A stretch of 64,000 nucleotides of DNA, from NCBI RefSeq assembly GCF_033118175.1, contig NC_083685.1, positions 126,538,501 to 126,602,500 on the forward strand, given 5' to 3'. The DNA comes from Dama dama. Taxonomy: Eukaryota > Chordata > Mammalia > Artiodactyla > Cervidae. The notes below the pieces were generated by a model. That model made no database searches. It saw nothing but the letters and a program-made list of their open reading frames with translations, and was not told the DNA's origin. A program made the translations under genes and the position numbers. How positions within the stretch are numbered: position 1 is the stretch's first letter; each line of letters opens with the position of its first letter. This document shows positions 51,166 through 61,339 of the stretch, piece after piece.

Positions 51166-51719
51166 GTGATCACAGCTCAGGTCCGCAGATGGTAGGGAGT
51201 GTCCGCGTGCTGGGGAGCAGGGGCGGCTTTAGCTTCATGTGGCAGGCAGAAGCACGGGAGATCCCTCCACCACCACGGAAGCTGGAGCTTTCCCCGGGGG
51301 CCTCCCTCGAGGGAGGCTTCCTCTGATCGTTCCTACAACCATGACCTTGGCTCCGGAAGTGGGAGGCTTAGGGTTATGAGAGGCCCTTCAGGAGCAGCTT
51401 CTGTAGGGGGTGCCCTGAAATCCCGCCCTCTCCTGCTGGCCCACCCCCCACCCCACTCCACAATCACCTCTAGCGGCTTCCTTCCTGGTCCACATTAACA
51501 GATTCAGCACACACCAGCGCGTGAGACACCGCCCAGCCGGCCAGGAAGCCCTTGCTTTCAGATGTGTGTGTTTGGAGAGCCATGGGGAGATGGGTCATCT
51601 GTGGATCCAACAGAGGAAGAGCTTCACTCAGTGATTTTCTACTCCAGTGCCATCGGACAGGGTAGCCTAGGCCACAAGTGGCTATTGAGCACTTGACTTT
51701 GAGCTGGGGATGTACCCCC
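51166..51719. other. Unique sequence, repeat scrap at right
   Basis: GGCCACAAGTGGCTATTGAG (51671-51690) belongs to a common old repeat motif (CCACATGTGGCTATT). The rest is unassigned. Confidence 0.4.
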
Positions 51720-51778
51720 ATAGGGTCACAGAGAGTCAGACACGGCTGAAGTGACTTAGCACACAGATGCACGCTAAG
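51720..51778 (+). mobile_element. 3' scrap of a Bov SINE
   Basis: ATAGGGTCACAGAGAGTCAG, ACACGGCTGAAGTGACTTAG is the last 55 bp of the Bov-A body. Confidence 0.75.
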
Positions 51779-52046
51779 TGTCAATTACACACCAGATTTC
51801 CATCATAGTCTAAAGCAGAGAATGCAAAAGAGCTCATGAATAATGCCTTCATAGTTATTACTATTTTGCATATGTTCGGCAAAATAAAACAGGCTATTAA
51901 ACTTAATCTCACCTGGTTGTTTGTTGTTTACTTTTTCCATGCGGCTGGTGGAACATTTTCAACCACATCGTTCTCCCCATCCTGAGGATTCTGGCTTGAT
52001 TAACTTGTGCCTTCAGAAGCTGGGGACAGCTGGCTTCGGCGAAAAT
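51779..52046. other. Short unique spacer
   Basis: Unassigned, AT-rich. Confidence 0.4.
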
Positions 52047-52258
52047 GATAGTGAAATTGGTAGTCGTTCAGTTGTGTCCAACTCTGCAACCCATGGTCTG
52101 TAGCCCTCCAGGCTCCTCTGTCCATGTGATTCTCCAGGCAAGAATACTGGAGTGAGTTGCCATTCCCTTCTCCAGGGGATCTTCCCAGCCCACAGATCGA
52201 ATCCTGGCCTCCTGCATTGGAGGCAGATTCTTTACTGTCTGAGCGACCAGGGAAGCCC
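52047..52258 (-). mobile_element. Bov-tA SINE with target-site duplication, reverse
   Basis: TAGTCGTTCAGTTGTGTCCA to GAGCGACCAGGGAAGCCC. TCGGCGAAAAT (52036-52046) and TCGGCTAAAAT (52259-52269) are an 11-bp duplication with one mismatch. Confidence 0.92.
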
Positions 52259-52379
52259 TCGGCTAAAATAGTTCCCTGCATTTAGCGATCCCACGGACAA
52301 GACAGCTGAGCAGATGTTCTTGCCTGCCCACTGCTCAGGATCTGGAGCTCAGCCTTGCATATTTACAGGAGTCTCTGCA

Positions 52380-52605
52380 AAGTTGGCCAAAGCACCCCAG
52401 GACACCACACCTTCAGTGCCAGGCAGACCCCTCTTGTCTTACTGTCATACTTCCCTGGTTCTCCTTAACTTGGAGCTCCTACTGAGAAGTTTTGCCCCTT
52501 ATCTCCTCTCATGTGGGTCTTATTTCATCCTTGAAAAATCTAAATCAGAAGTCACCTCCTCCATGAAGCATTTCCAGACTGCTTCAATGAATGAATTGCA
52601 CTGGG
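52380..52605 (+). mobile_element. L2-like remnant
   Basis: AAATCAGAAGTCACCTCCTC, CATGAAGCATTTCCAGACTG match the L2 motif GTCACCTCCTCAGAGAGGCCTTCC in spacing. The 5' side is vague. Confidence 0.5.
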
Positions 52606-52619
52606 CCATCATAGAACTT

Positions 52620-52800
52620 TAGATAGAAAGCCCTATGTGGTAGGCCCACTTCTATCCGTATCAATCTTAGGAGGTAGCTACTGTTTTTCTTTGTTAGGAA
52701 ACTGAGGCAGAGAGATGAGCATCTTGTCCCAGATGGCAGAGTTCATAGTAAAAGAAGCAGAACTCCAACCTGATTCCCTGGCTACCCCCTGTCTAACATG
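52620..52800 (-). mobile_element. MIR SINE, reverse
   Basis: GGAGGTAGCTACTGTTTTTC, GTTAGGAAACTGAGGCAGAG and AGTAAAAGAAGCAGAACTCC follow the reversed MIR. Confidence 0.65.
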
Positions 52801-53129
52801 CCTGATGGCCCTCATCACCACAAGCCTAATTGCTGGTACCCTGAAAGACGGAGGGCCTTACGAGCCAGAACCCCAGTTTACCCAACACTGTAATCTCCAT
52901 GGCAACAAGCCAGGTCCGGGTACACAGTAGATGGCCGATAAATGTGGGCTGCATGAGATCAGCCTTGAGTTTAGCCTTTAAAGTCCCTGCCTAACTCACT
53001 TTGAAATGGGGCTCCGGCGCCCACACCTACCGGGACCAGCCCACTGCCTCCCACCCCTCACCCCACCCCATTCTGCCCCTCCCCAGCCCTGGCTGCCTCT
53101 TCCCTGCTTCCCCAGGGTCTTCTCCGCCT
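52801..53129. other. Unique sequence
   Basis: No feature recognised. Confidence 0.4.
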
Positions 53130-53290
53130 GTTTAAAACTCAGTGACTGTCGCGTGACCTCTGTCAGCCGGGAATTAATTCCCCAGGTTACCACTGCATAA
53201 AAACTAAACTCTCCTTTTATGGTCTCTACACGCTGTGCCCTTTCCTTTCATGCCGGTCCCTCTGCACTTCCGGGGAATAAATAAATACAG
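53130..53290. promoter_or_regulatory. Candidate conserved block with a 14-bp palindrome
   Basis: GGGAATTAATTCCC is a perfect palindrome at 53169-53182 and contains AATTAATT. Around it are CTGTTTAAAACTCAG, GACTGTCGCGTGACC, CTGCATAAAAACTAAAC and GGGGAATAAATAAATACAG. No repeat family matches. Homeodomain-dimer-like site; unproven. Confidence 0.35.
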
Positions 53291-53414
53291 TGGAGCTTTT
53301 CTCTGCCTTGATCCACTGTAACCCTCAGGGCTGGGTGAGGTCTGAGCTGCCTGGATCCCCAGACTCAGGCCGAAGGAGGTTGGAAAGGCGGCTGCATCAG
53401 GACCACTCTGTTTC
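53291..53414. other. Short unique spacer
   Basis: Unassigned. Confidence 0.4.
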
Positions 53415-53835
53415 CTTGTTGTTCAGTCGTTCAGTCTTGTCTGGCTCTTTGCAGCCCCATGGACTGCAGCAGTCAGGCTCCCCTGTCCTTCACCATCTCC
53501 CAGAGTTTGCCCAAATTCATGTCCTTTGAGTCGGTGATGCCCTCCAACCATCTCGTCCTCTGTCGCCCCCTTCTCCTTCTGCCTTCAATCATTCCCAGCA
53601 TCAGGGTCTTTTCCTGTGAGTTGACCCTTCGCATCAGGTGACCAAAGTACTAGAGCTTCAGTTATCTGTCCTTCCAATGAATATTCGGGCTGATTTCCTT
53701 TAGGATTGACTGGTTTGATCTCCGTGTAGTCCAAGGGACTCTCAAGAGCCTTCCCCCACACTAATTCAATTCAATCATCTCCAACACCAAATCAATTCAA
53801 TTCATCTCCAGCACCAATTCAAAAGCATCGGTTGA
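53415..53835 (-). mobile_element. BovB 3' fragment, reverse, with internal duplication
   Basis: GTTGTTCAGTCGTTCAGTCT to ACCAATTCAAAAGCATCGGT is the reversed BovB end. Near 53762-53820 the AATTCAATTCA/ATCTCCAACACCA section occurs twice, a local duplication of about 30 bp not found in the other copies here. Confidence 0.9.
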
Positions 53836-54447
53836 ACCTGATGCATTTCATTCTGGGCACCCTGGGTCTTCATCCACCAGGCAAGGTCTCCCTCTGTGGT
53901 CCTCAGCTTCCCCACCTGCCACATGCTCCACTGGGAGCGACTGGGCACCCCCACAACCATACCCCTCCTCACATCCTTCCAACAAACCCCTCGACTGTGA
54001 AGGAACCAGGAGCAGCTTGAAGGAACGCCAGCTGCATCTCCGTCGTGGGTCGAGCCCAGCACCGACAGAGGCCAGGCCAATGGTACCAGGTCTGTGGTCA
54101 CCCTGGAGGATGAGGGTCCCTCCCAAGTTCAAGCCAGGACTAAGCAGTCCCAGCACAATCTCCAAAGTGCTCGTGGCTGCCAACCTGGGCACCCCCAGGC
54201 AGGACCTGACTTGACTCCTATGCCTGCTAGCTTGGAACCAAAGGCCTTTAGTCACTGGTGATATTTTTCCACTGGAAAAACAAGGTTGCTGCTTTCTTGT
54301 TTCCCATGGAAAGATCTGTATCAGGGTCCAGTCAATAATCTGTTGGAACGGGGAATGGGAACAATCTGGTCCACCCTGTTTATCACAGAAACACCTCTCT
54401 CAATGGTAGACTTTTTAAATTTTTTTTTCAACTATAGTAAATGATTT
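53836..54447. other. Unique sequence
   Basis: No repeat assigned. Frames of 99-135 codons on the reverse strand have no recognised pattern. Confidence 0.45.
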
Positions 54448-54560
54448 GGAGAAGGAAATGGCAACCTACTCCAGTATCCTTATCTGGGAAATCCCATGGA
54501 GAGAGGTGCCTGGCGGGCTACAGTCCATGGGGTTGCAAAGAGCCATATGACTAAGAACTG
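54448..54560 (+). mobile_element. Truncated Bov-A SINE
   Basis: GGAGAAGGAAATGGCAACCT to GGGGTTGCAAAGAGCCATAT. The head is missing; several substitutions. Confidence 0.88.
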
Positions 54561-54642
54561 AGCATGCACGCAAATGAATACCCTTCCCTGAAAAAGCAAA
54601 GGCCTTTCCCCGCTTCCTTTCTGGCTTTCTTCTATCTCTGTG
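54561..54642. other. Short unique spacer
   Basis: Unassigned. Confidence 0.35.
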
Positions 54643-54842
54643 TGTGGTTAGTTGCTCAGTCAGGTCCTACACTTTTCGACCCCATGGACTATAGCCCACC
54701 AGTCTCCTCTGTCCATGGGATTTCCCAGACAAGAATACTGGAGAGGGTTGCCATTTTCTCCTCCAGGGGATCTTCCTGACCCAGGGATTGAATCTGTGTC
54801 TTCTGCTTTGGCAGGCGAGTTCTTTACCACTGAGCCACCAGG
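54643..54842 (-). mobile_element. Bov-tA SINE, reverse, abutting BovB
   Basis: GTGGTTAGTTGCTCAGTCAG to CACTGAGCCACCAGG. The last few bases of the head (GAAGCCC) are missing and BovB text starts directly at AAATCGGGAAAGGAGTACG, with no intervening DNA. Confidence 0.9.
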
Positions 54843-55728
54843 AAATCGGGAAAGGAGTACGTCAAGGCTGTATATTGTCACCCTGCTTATTTAACTTATA
54901 TGCAGAGTACACCATGCAAAATGCTGGACTGGATGAAGCACAAGCTGGAATCAATAATCTCAGATATGCAGATGACCCCACACTTATGGAGGAAAGCGAA
55001 GAACTAAAGAACCTCTTGATGAAAGTGAAAGAGGAGAGTGAAAAAGTTGGCTTAAAACTCAACATTCAGAAAACTACCACCATGGCATCCAGTCCCATCA
55101 CTTCATGGCAAATAGATGGGGAAACAACGGAAACAGTGACAGACTATTTTTGGTGGGCTCCAAAATTGCTGCAGATGATGACTGCAGCCATGAAGTTAAA
55201 AGACGTTTACTCCTTAGAAGAAAAGTTATGACCAACCTAGACAGCATATTAAAAAGCAGAGTCATTGCTTTGCCAACAAAGTTCTGTCTAGTCAAAGCTT
55301 TGGTTTTTCCAGTAGTCATGTATGGATGTGAGAGTTGGACTATAAAGAAAGCTAAGCACCAAAGAATTGATGCTTTTGAACTGTGGTGTTGGAGAAGACT
55401 CTTGAGAGTCCCTTGGACAGTGAGGAGATCCAACCAGTCCATCCTAAAGGAAATCAGTCCTGGGTGTTCATTGGAAGAACCGATGTTGAAGCTGAAACTC
55501 CAATACTTTGGCCACCTGATGTGAAGATCTGACTCATTTGAAAAGATCCTGATGCTGGGAAAGATTGAAGGCAAAAGGAGAAGAGGGCGGTAGAGGGTGA
55601 GATGGTTGGATGGCATCACCGACACGATGGACATGAGTTTGAGTAAACTCCGGGAGTTGGTGATGGACAGGGAGGCCATTGGGGTTGCAAAGAGTTAGAT
55701 ATGACTGAGCAACTGAACTGAACTGAAG
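54843..55728 (+). mobile_element. BovB LINE 3' part, plus
   Basis: GGAAAGGAGTACGTCAAGGC to GAGCAACTGAACTGAACTGA. Contains the RT palm to the 3' end, 5'-truncated. A section is deleted near 54950 (AAGCTGGAATCAATAATCTC lacks the AGATTGCCGGGAGAAAT-like part) relative to the copy at 14.2 kb. Confidence 0.93.
54846..55524 (+). pseudogene. BovB reverse-transcriptase remnant with deletion and frameshift
   Basis: The first frame carries the QGCILSPCLFNLYAEY stretch and the catalytic YADD box at 54965-54976, and ends at 55231. A second frame, overlapping from 55105, carries the FLVGSKI...DDDCSHEVKRR and VMYGCESWTIKKAK stretches to 55524. The switch lies near 55145, so a frameshift separates palm and thumb. 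A short deletion precedes YADD. 5'-truncated, no endonuclease. Not a functional gene. Confidence 0.85.
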
Positions 55729-56284
55729 GCCATCCCAGACTTAGGCTGCAGGCTCAGCTTCCAGAGTTGGTTGGGGGAATCTATGGATTGTCTGTCTGGA
55801 GGAGTGTTGAGCCCATAACTACTCCTGCCCATGACTGTGTGAAGTCTTTGCAGGAAGACAGGATAGTCTCCTGCTCTGGGACTGGCTCTTCTGGGTGGTC
55901 CAACCTGCCCTCCCAACATAAGGATGGAGCCCTCCACCCCCGCCCCCAACTCCCCTTTTCTGGCCTCTAAGCCTTTGCACGCTCACCCTTGCCGACTTAA
56001 AAGGACCCGTCCCCGCCCTAAATCCAGCTCTTCTTTCCCAGAGACCTTGGTGGGCTCCGATCTCTTGTGACGAGTTAGTTGCCATGTGTGTGCTTGTCTC
56101 CGGCTGGCAGCGCTCGGGGAGGGAGGGTGGGCGTGTCACTTTCCAGCCTTTGAAGTCTGCTCCGCTCTCCCTCCCCGCCGTCTCCATCAGCTCTGCCCGG
56201 CATGGCGGCTCACAGCCAGGGCGTTTCTATATCTGGGTCTCCCCAAACACTGAACCTCTGTCTCGCCCCTCCCCACCCTCCAGA
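55729..56284. other. Unique sequence
   Basis: No repeat recognised. A 122-codon reverse frame (55819-56187) is Gly/Arg-rich without domain. Confidence 0.45.
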
Positions 56285-56445
56285 AAAAAAGTTCCTGGAG
56301 ATGGGAGCAGCTCTATCCGAGATAATTGCTTAATTAGGAGAAAATGACTTAAATGGGTGTAGCGGTGGCGGCGGCAGCCACGGTTCCATTCCGACTATAA
56401 AAGCCTCTAACCCAGCTCGCTTGGAGAGGAGCTCGCTGCCCACAC
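56285..56445 (+). promoter_or_regulatory. Candidate conserved block with TATA-box promoter candidate
   Basis: The block opens with GAGATAATTGCTTAATTAGG (56316-56335), a paired homeodomain-type motif, then GTGGCGGCGGCAGCC, then CGACTATAAAAGCCTC with TATAAAAG at 56396-56403. Sequence around 56425-56435 would be the expected start site. The surroundings are GC- and CpG-richer than average. No reliable ATG-led coding exon follows. Promoter call is inference. Confidence 0.35.
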
Positions 56446-56977
56446 AGCACCCACGCCCGCTCTTCCAGTGCCGGGTGTCGCCGACGCCATCAGGGCCACG
56501 CGCACACTCACGGGCACGCATGCACGCCTACACACACATCGCTCTCAGCGTCATCTCAGCCAGGCTCTGCGAGACTCAGGCAGCTGGTGGTTTCATCGAA
56601 GGCAGAGGGCTGACACACCCTTCTGCCCAGGGTCAGAGAGTGAATCTTGCAGGTATGACGGGCCATATGTTCCCTGTTGCAACATTTCAAGCCAGCCCTG
56701 GAGGGAGGAAGCAGGCAGGGGCCGTGCTTAAATGAATGGGCGTGTGTTCCAGCACAACTTCATACAGAAACAGGTGGCAGGGCAGATTTGGCCCGTGGGC
56801 CAGCCTGCCAAAGGCTAACTGTCAGGGACGCAGCTGGTGTGACCAGCTTAGGTGATTCTTGGTGCCACAGGGCAAGGAGCCCACACCCACTGCCTGCCTG
56901 GGGAGCGCTAAGTACGATTCAGCTCAGCCGCTGGGCTGGCAGAGTCACTAATACGGGTTTTGAGAGGGGACACCCCC
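56446..56977. other. GC-rich unique sequence
   Basis: Short CA-alternating piece (ACACACATCGC near 56529) only. Frames of 87-113 codons without pattern. Confidence 0.45.
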
Positions 56978-57145
56978 ATCTTCAGTCTTTGCTGGGTGAT
57001 CTTGGGTCAGATACTTAGCTCTGAGTTTCCGTTTTCTCATCTCCAGGAAGATAACGATAATGATTTTTCCTCCCAGGGTCATGAGAACTGGGATGATGCA
57101 TGTGAATCCGAGTTAGGTCTGGAGTAAATGCTGAGTGGGTGTCAG
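56978..57145 (+). mobile_element. MIR SINE
   Basis: CTGGGTGATCTTGGGTCAGA, TTAGCTCTGAGTTTCCGTTT, TCTCATCTCCAGGAAGATAA, CCTCCCAGGGTCATGAGAAC and GGAGTAAATGCTGAGTG follow the MIR order. Confidence 0.75.
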
Positions 57146-57330
57146 CTTCTAGGGGTGGTGATCGTAGGGTGAGTTTGGGCCTTGGTGTTTTGGCTGTCAG
57201 AGGAGAATCCTTGCCGGAGAGTTTTGGGATTCTTGTCCCCTTCCCTTGCAAAACAACTTGCCATCTTCCTAACTTCCCTTTTGATTGTGCTTCTAGGGGC
57301 CTGCTGAGCTCTTTGAAAGTTTCAAAGATG
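57146..57330. other. Short unique spacer
   Basis: Unassigned. Confidence 0.4.
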
Positions 57331-57454
57331 GACTTCCCTGGTGGTCCAGTGGTGAGGACTCTGCGCTTCCACTGCAGGGGGCCCAGGTTCGATCCCTGGT
57401 CAGGGAACTAAGATCCCCCATGCCACATGGTGCAGCCAATAAAATTTTAAAATG
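57331..57454 (+). mobile_element. CHR-type SINE with intact B box
   Basis: GACTTCCCTGGTGGTCCAGT, CTGCGCTTCCACTGCAGGGG, B-box-like GGTTCGATCCC at 57386-57396, and ATGGTGCAGCCAATAAAATT. A short TCAAAGA (57322-57328, 57455-57461) may be the target duplication. Among the best-preserved CHR copies here. Confidence 0.92.
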
Positions 57455-57461
57455 TCAAAGA

Positions 57462-57628
57462 CAAAAGAAAGGAGGGCACAGGGTGGGCTCTGCAGAATGG
57501 CAGCCCCTCTGCCCCCTGCCCCGGGACAGCGGGCTTCGAGAGCTCACTGCCGCCCCCTGACGGTGTCCCTTGCCTTGCTGACCGCCCCCACGGGCTCCAC
57601 ACCTGTAACGGGCATCGTCCCATCAGAG
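57462..57628. other. Short unique spacer
   Basis: GC-rich, unassigned. Confidence 0.4.
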
Positions 57629-57838
57629 GGGCTCCCCGGGTGGTTCAGCGGTAGAGAATCTGCCTTCATTGCAGGAGAGGCAGGAGATGCGGGTTCCATC
57701 TCTGGGTCAGGAAGATCCCCTGGAGAAAATGGCAACCCGATCCACTATTCTTGTCGGAATAATTCTGTGGACACAGGAGCCTGGCAGGCTACAGTCCACA
57801 GGGTCACAGACAGTCAGACACAACTGAACAGGCACAAC
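57629..57838 (+). mobile_element. Bov-tA SINE
   Basis: GGGCTCCCCGGGTGGTTCAG; head-body linker with a duplicated GCAGGAGAGGCAGGAGA (57671-57687); body to CAGACACAACTGAACAGGC. Confidence 0.9.
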
Positions 57839-58250
57839 TCAGAACAGAGGCCTGGGAACCAGACAGCCGGTGGAGCTAGCTGTGTGCTTGGCCTCTCTCA
57901 GCTGATGACTGCGAGCCACACCTTCCTGGGGTCTGTCTGAGCACCCACACCCCCCTGCAGCCCTCTTATCTGCCCCGGGGCTGCTGGCAAAGAAAATGGG
58001 AGGGGCTGTGTGCTGCTCTGCCTGGGCCAGACTCCCCACCCTCCCCAGGAGACGCTTCCTCCTTGGCGTTGGGTCTGAGGAGGGCCCGTGTCCCTGGGGT
58101 CTCGGATGGAGGTTGGATCTCGGATGGAGGCTGTGTGCTCTGATGTTCTCGGGTCTGGGCTGTAGGTCAGGGCCCAGCTGCGGGCACTTTCCCTGGGCTG
58201 GAGCCTCAGGGCACGCAGGCAATCAGGTTTTCTCCTAGCTGTGCTATTTC
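57839..58250. other. Unique sequence with a small tandem duplication
   Basis: TCTCGGATGGAGG occurs twice (58100-58112 and 58117-58129). Otherwise unassigned. Confidence 0.45.
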
Positions 58251-58385
58251 TGGAGAAAGAATGGCAACCCACTCTGTATTCTTGCCTGGAGAATCCCAGG
58301 GGCAGAGGAGACTGGTGGGCTGCCGTCTGTGGGGTCGCACAGAGTCAGAAACGACTGAAGCGACTTAGCAGCAGTAGCAAGAGCA
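58251..58385 (+). mobile_element. Truncated Bov-A SINE with target duplication
   Basis: GGAGAAAGAATGGCAACCCA to GAAGCGACTTAGCAGCAGTA. GTGCTATTTC (58241-58250) and GTGTTATTTC (58386-58395) are a 10-bp duplication with one mismatch. Confidence 0.9.
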
Positions 58386-58395
58386 GTGTTATTTC

Positions 58396-58831
58396 CAGGC
58401 CTGATCTGCCTGACCCGCCGCCCCTGCATCCTCCTGACCTTCAAATCCAGGCCCACCAGGAGCTGAAGTCTCCCAGACCTGAAGTCTGCCTGAAGGCGGA
58501 GGGGTTGAATGAGGCCCCCACTCAGTAACCTGAGCTGGCACTCTGACCTCGGCCCCTGTGCCTGGCTTCTGCCGGGCACCGAGCCTCGCATCCCGCCCCT
58601 GGCTCCCCTGCTGTGTATGTCTCTGCCTTTGTCCATCACCCACTGCTTCAGCCAATTCAAGACTGTATTGCTATTCCGCTACCCACTCGCCACATCTGGG
58701 CCCTGTGTCTCCCTCCCCAGCGGGTGAGTCTACCTACCCATCCCTTCATCACCTTTCATTTTATTACCATCTCTTTCCCCACCTCCTGGCTCCTTCTACC
58801 ACAGAGCTTCTCCCAAGATACCTCCTGGGCC
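58396..58831. other. Unique sequence
   Basis: No feature recognised. A 150-codon frame (58558-59010) runs into the hAT element; not supported. Confidence 0.45.
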
Positions 58832-58978
58832 AGCAGCTTCAGTATCACTCGTTAGAAATGCAAATTCTCCAGACCTGTTGGACGGGGAGCTCTGGGGGCC
58901 TGGCCCAGCATCCTCGGTTCAGCAAGCCCCCAGAAGATTCCCAGGGGCTCAGGTTGGGAACCCCTGTGTCTAGCACAT
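58832..58978. mobile_element. hAT-Charlie MER5A-like remnant
   Basis: AGCTTCAGTATCACTCGTTA, GAAATGCAAATTCTCCAGAC, GGCCCAGCATCCTCGGTTC and CAAGCCCCCAGAAGATTCCC follow the MER5A order, ending GGTTGGGAACCCC. Confidence 0.65.
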
Positions 58979-59201
58979 CCTCCCTGCAGCTTCCAGGGTG
59001 TTCTTTCTGAAAACCAGACCACGTCCTCTCATTTTGCTGCTCAGCACCAGTGGCTAAGCTCTCCTGCGCCTTCAGAATTAATTTCCAATTAACTTATTAA
59101 ACACAGATTTTGAGACCCCTCACCATCTTCCCCAAATTTCCCTTTCCATCCTTCCCCGCCCCCTCAGCCCAGGCCTTTCAGGACCGCTATTCCCTGCGAG
59201 G
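58979..59201. other. Short unique spacer
   Basis: Possibly an L2 scrap; unassigned. Confidence 0.35.
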
Positions 59202-59432
59202 GAGCCTTCTCAGGTGGCTCAGGGGCTAAAGAATCCACCTGCAATGCTGGAGACGCGGGAAAATGCAGGTTCGGTTCCTGGTTCAGGAAGATCCCCTGGA
59301 GGAGGGCATGGCAACCCACTCCAGGATTCTTGCCTGGAGAATCCTATAGACAGAGGAGCCTAGCAGGCTACATACAGTCCATGGGGTCGCAAAGAGTCGG
59401 ACAAAACTGAAGCGACAGAGCACAACACACAC
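59202..59432 (+). mobile_element. Bov-tA SINE with target-site duplication
   Basis: GAGCCTTCTCAGGTGGCTCA; an extra CATA in GGCTACATACAGTCC; CA-rich tail. ATTCCCTGCGAGG (59189-59201) and ATTCCCCTCGAGG (59433-59445) are a 13-bp duplication with two mismatches. Confidence 0.9.
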
Positions 59433-59445
59433 ATTCCCCTCGAGG

Positions 59446-59973
59446 ACCCAAAGGCCCAGGTGCTGCCTTGGCGAAGCTTGGCCTGCCCCCCTCGTCCTCC
59501 TCAGCGCCCTGAGCCCTGCCCACCCTGTCTCCTGGTGACAGCCCTCACATGCTGTAAGTTCTTGGGGACGCTTGCTGTTCCCTACACACTGTGAGCCTCT
59601 GGGAGCCTCAGTTACGGTCTCCTTCGACCCCGTATTTCCAGGGCCAAACACTGGGCTGGAGATACGTATGTGTGGATGCCCAGCATGAATCTAACCCTTC
59701 CTGGGGTCTACCAGAGCCCCACCCACCGCCCCCAGCCAATCCCACCCGCCCCACCATCTTGATCCATTGCCCACCCACCTGGACTCTCTGGCCTCCTGGG
59801 ACCTCTCTTGATCCCTCCTGTCCTCCGTGGGTCCATCTGGGTCAAGTCACTTCCAACCCAGGCATCCTGCCACCAACCAGGATGTAGGAAGAGGTGAGGG
59901 GAGGGGCTGTTAGACTACCATGGAGTCTGGTTCCCATCCTGGAGGGTGGGATGGAGGGGTGTCCACTTGCTGC
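59446..59973. other. Unique sequence
   Basis: No repeat or gene recognised; C-rich in 59700-59830. Confidence 0.45.
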
Positions 59974-60178
59974 TTCTGCTCAGTTCCTCAGTCATGTCCG
60001 ACTCTGTGACCCGGTGGACTGTAGCCTGTCAGGCTCCTCTATCCATGGGATTCTCCATGCAAGAGTACCGGAGTGGATTGCCCTGCCCTCCTCCAGGGGA
60101 TCTTGCCGACCCAGGGATCAAACCCGGGTCTCCTACATTGCAGGCAGGTTCTTTACCGTCTGAGCCACCAGGAAAACC
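59974..60178 (-). mobile_element. Bov-tA SINE, reverse
   Basis: CTCAGTTCCTCAGTCATGTC to GAGCCACCAGGAAAACC. Body and head present. Confidence 0.92.
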
Positions 60179-61339
60179 TTTCTCTATCCGAGGTCCCTTC
60201 ACACAGTACAGTCAATCCTAACGGATGGAAGAAAGTCAAGTCATGGGTGTCCCAGACCCGCAGCCCACCCTCTTGTTACTTGATGGAAGGACAAGGTTTG
60301 GGGTGGTACTTATTTATTTAGCCTGAGTGTGTTTTTCCACTAGATTTACCTTCCTAATTATGCCCGCTTACACCAATATTAAACTGTGCTTCTAGTCCCG
60401 GTACACGCAGCAACTCATATAACGGCTGGGAGGTCCAGACGCAAGCTGGGTGGTTGAAAAATGCGGAAATTAAGGCTCTGCCTCAACCTGCAAAATGAGC
60501 AATCCCCAGGTAGGCAGTGTGTGTAGTTGCAGTGATTTTTCCAATGGGGTCTTCTGGGGGATATTTCCACCTGTCAGTGGAGACTCCATCTTTAGGTACC
60601 TTTCGTGAATGGATGGGGCCCAGACACCATGCAGGGGACTCTTGCCGGACACTCAGGCCCAGGTTGGGAGCCCCAGTGCTTTTATGGTGGGGAAACTGCA
60701 GGCTACTTGCTTCCCTGGGCGGCACTGCCATTTCAGAACTTGGTCCAGGCCCCGCTGAGCCCCAAAGCCCCTCCCGGGAGCATCGCACCCTGGCAGTCCC
60801 TCTCGCACCCTTCAGAGCCCCGCACCCAGGACCCCTGGAGAAGAGAAGGCCTGTCCTCTCTCAGTGACCTCCTTGGCTGATTTGTGTTGCATTAAATCTC
60901 CATTATGATTAAGCACAGCCACGCCAAACCCAGGATGATAGCCAGCCTGGGTCCCCTCTGTACGTGAGAGCAGTCTGCCTGGACTCAGGGTCCATTGCAT
61001 GGACCTTGAGGACACACCCAAGTCACCTTCTCTGAAGTGATGGAGACACCCCAGACCCCCTTCCACTATGATGTGATGGAGACTAGAAGGGTCCTCTCTC
61101 CCCGAACCTGCACTCAGGTCGCCTAGCAACCTAGATGGGTGGTCAGCCTGGCCAATCACCTGTGGCCGCCGGCATCCACCCGCTTCCCGAGGCTGGAGCA
61201 GCCGGAAACCAAGCATACGCCAGCCCTCCCCCCGAAACCCCCATCCTCTACTTCTCAAGGCCCCCCCGCCCCTTTGAGTCCCCTCAAGAGCTAAGCACGG
61301 TGACCAGTCTTTCTCACCTCACCCTCTGCTCCCCACCCG
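60179..61339. other. Unique sequence with two AT-rich patches
   Basis: TTATTTATTTAGCCTGAGTG plus TTCCTAATTATGCCCGC (60308-60366) and TTGCATTAAATCTCCATTAT (60888-60907) stand out from GC-rich DNA. No repeat or gene recognised. Frames up to 148 codons (60812-61258 reverse) are not supported. Confidence 0.4.

Noticed and set aside
55098..55679. 193-codon reverse frame, longest in the window
   Set aside because: It is the antisense of the BovB RT region; the real (broken) coding direction is plus.
56421..56735. 104-codon frame just after the TATA candidate
   Set aside because: It begins at TTG rather than ATG, and the residues show no domain; no splice donor I could defend.
57331..57454. tRNA gene suggested by the B-box GGTTCGATCCC
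   Set aside because: The sequence is the tRNA-like head of a CHR SINE; a cloverleaf with anticodon stem is not maintained.
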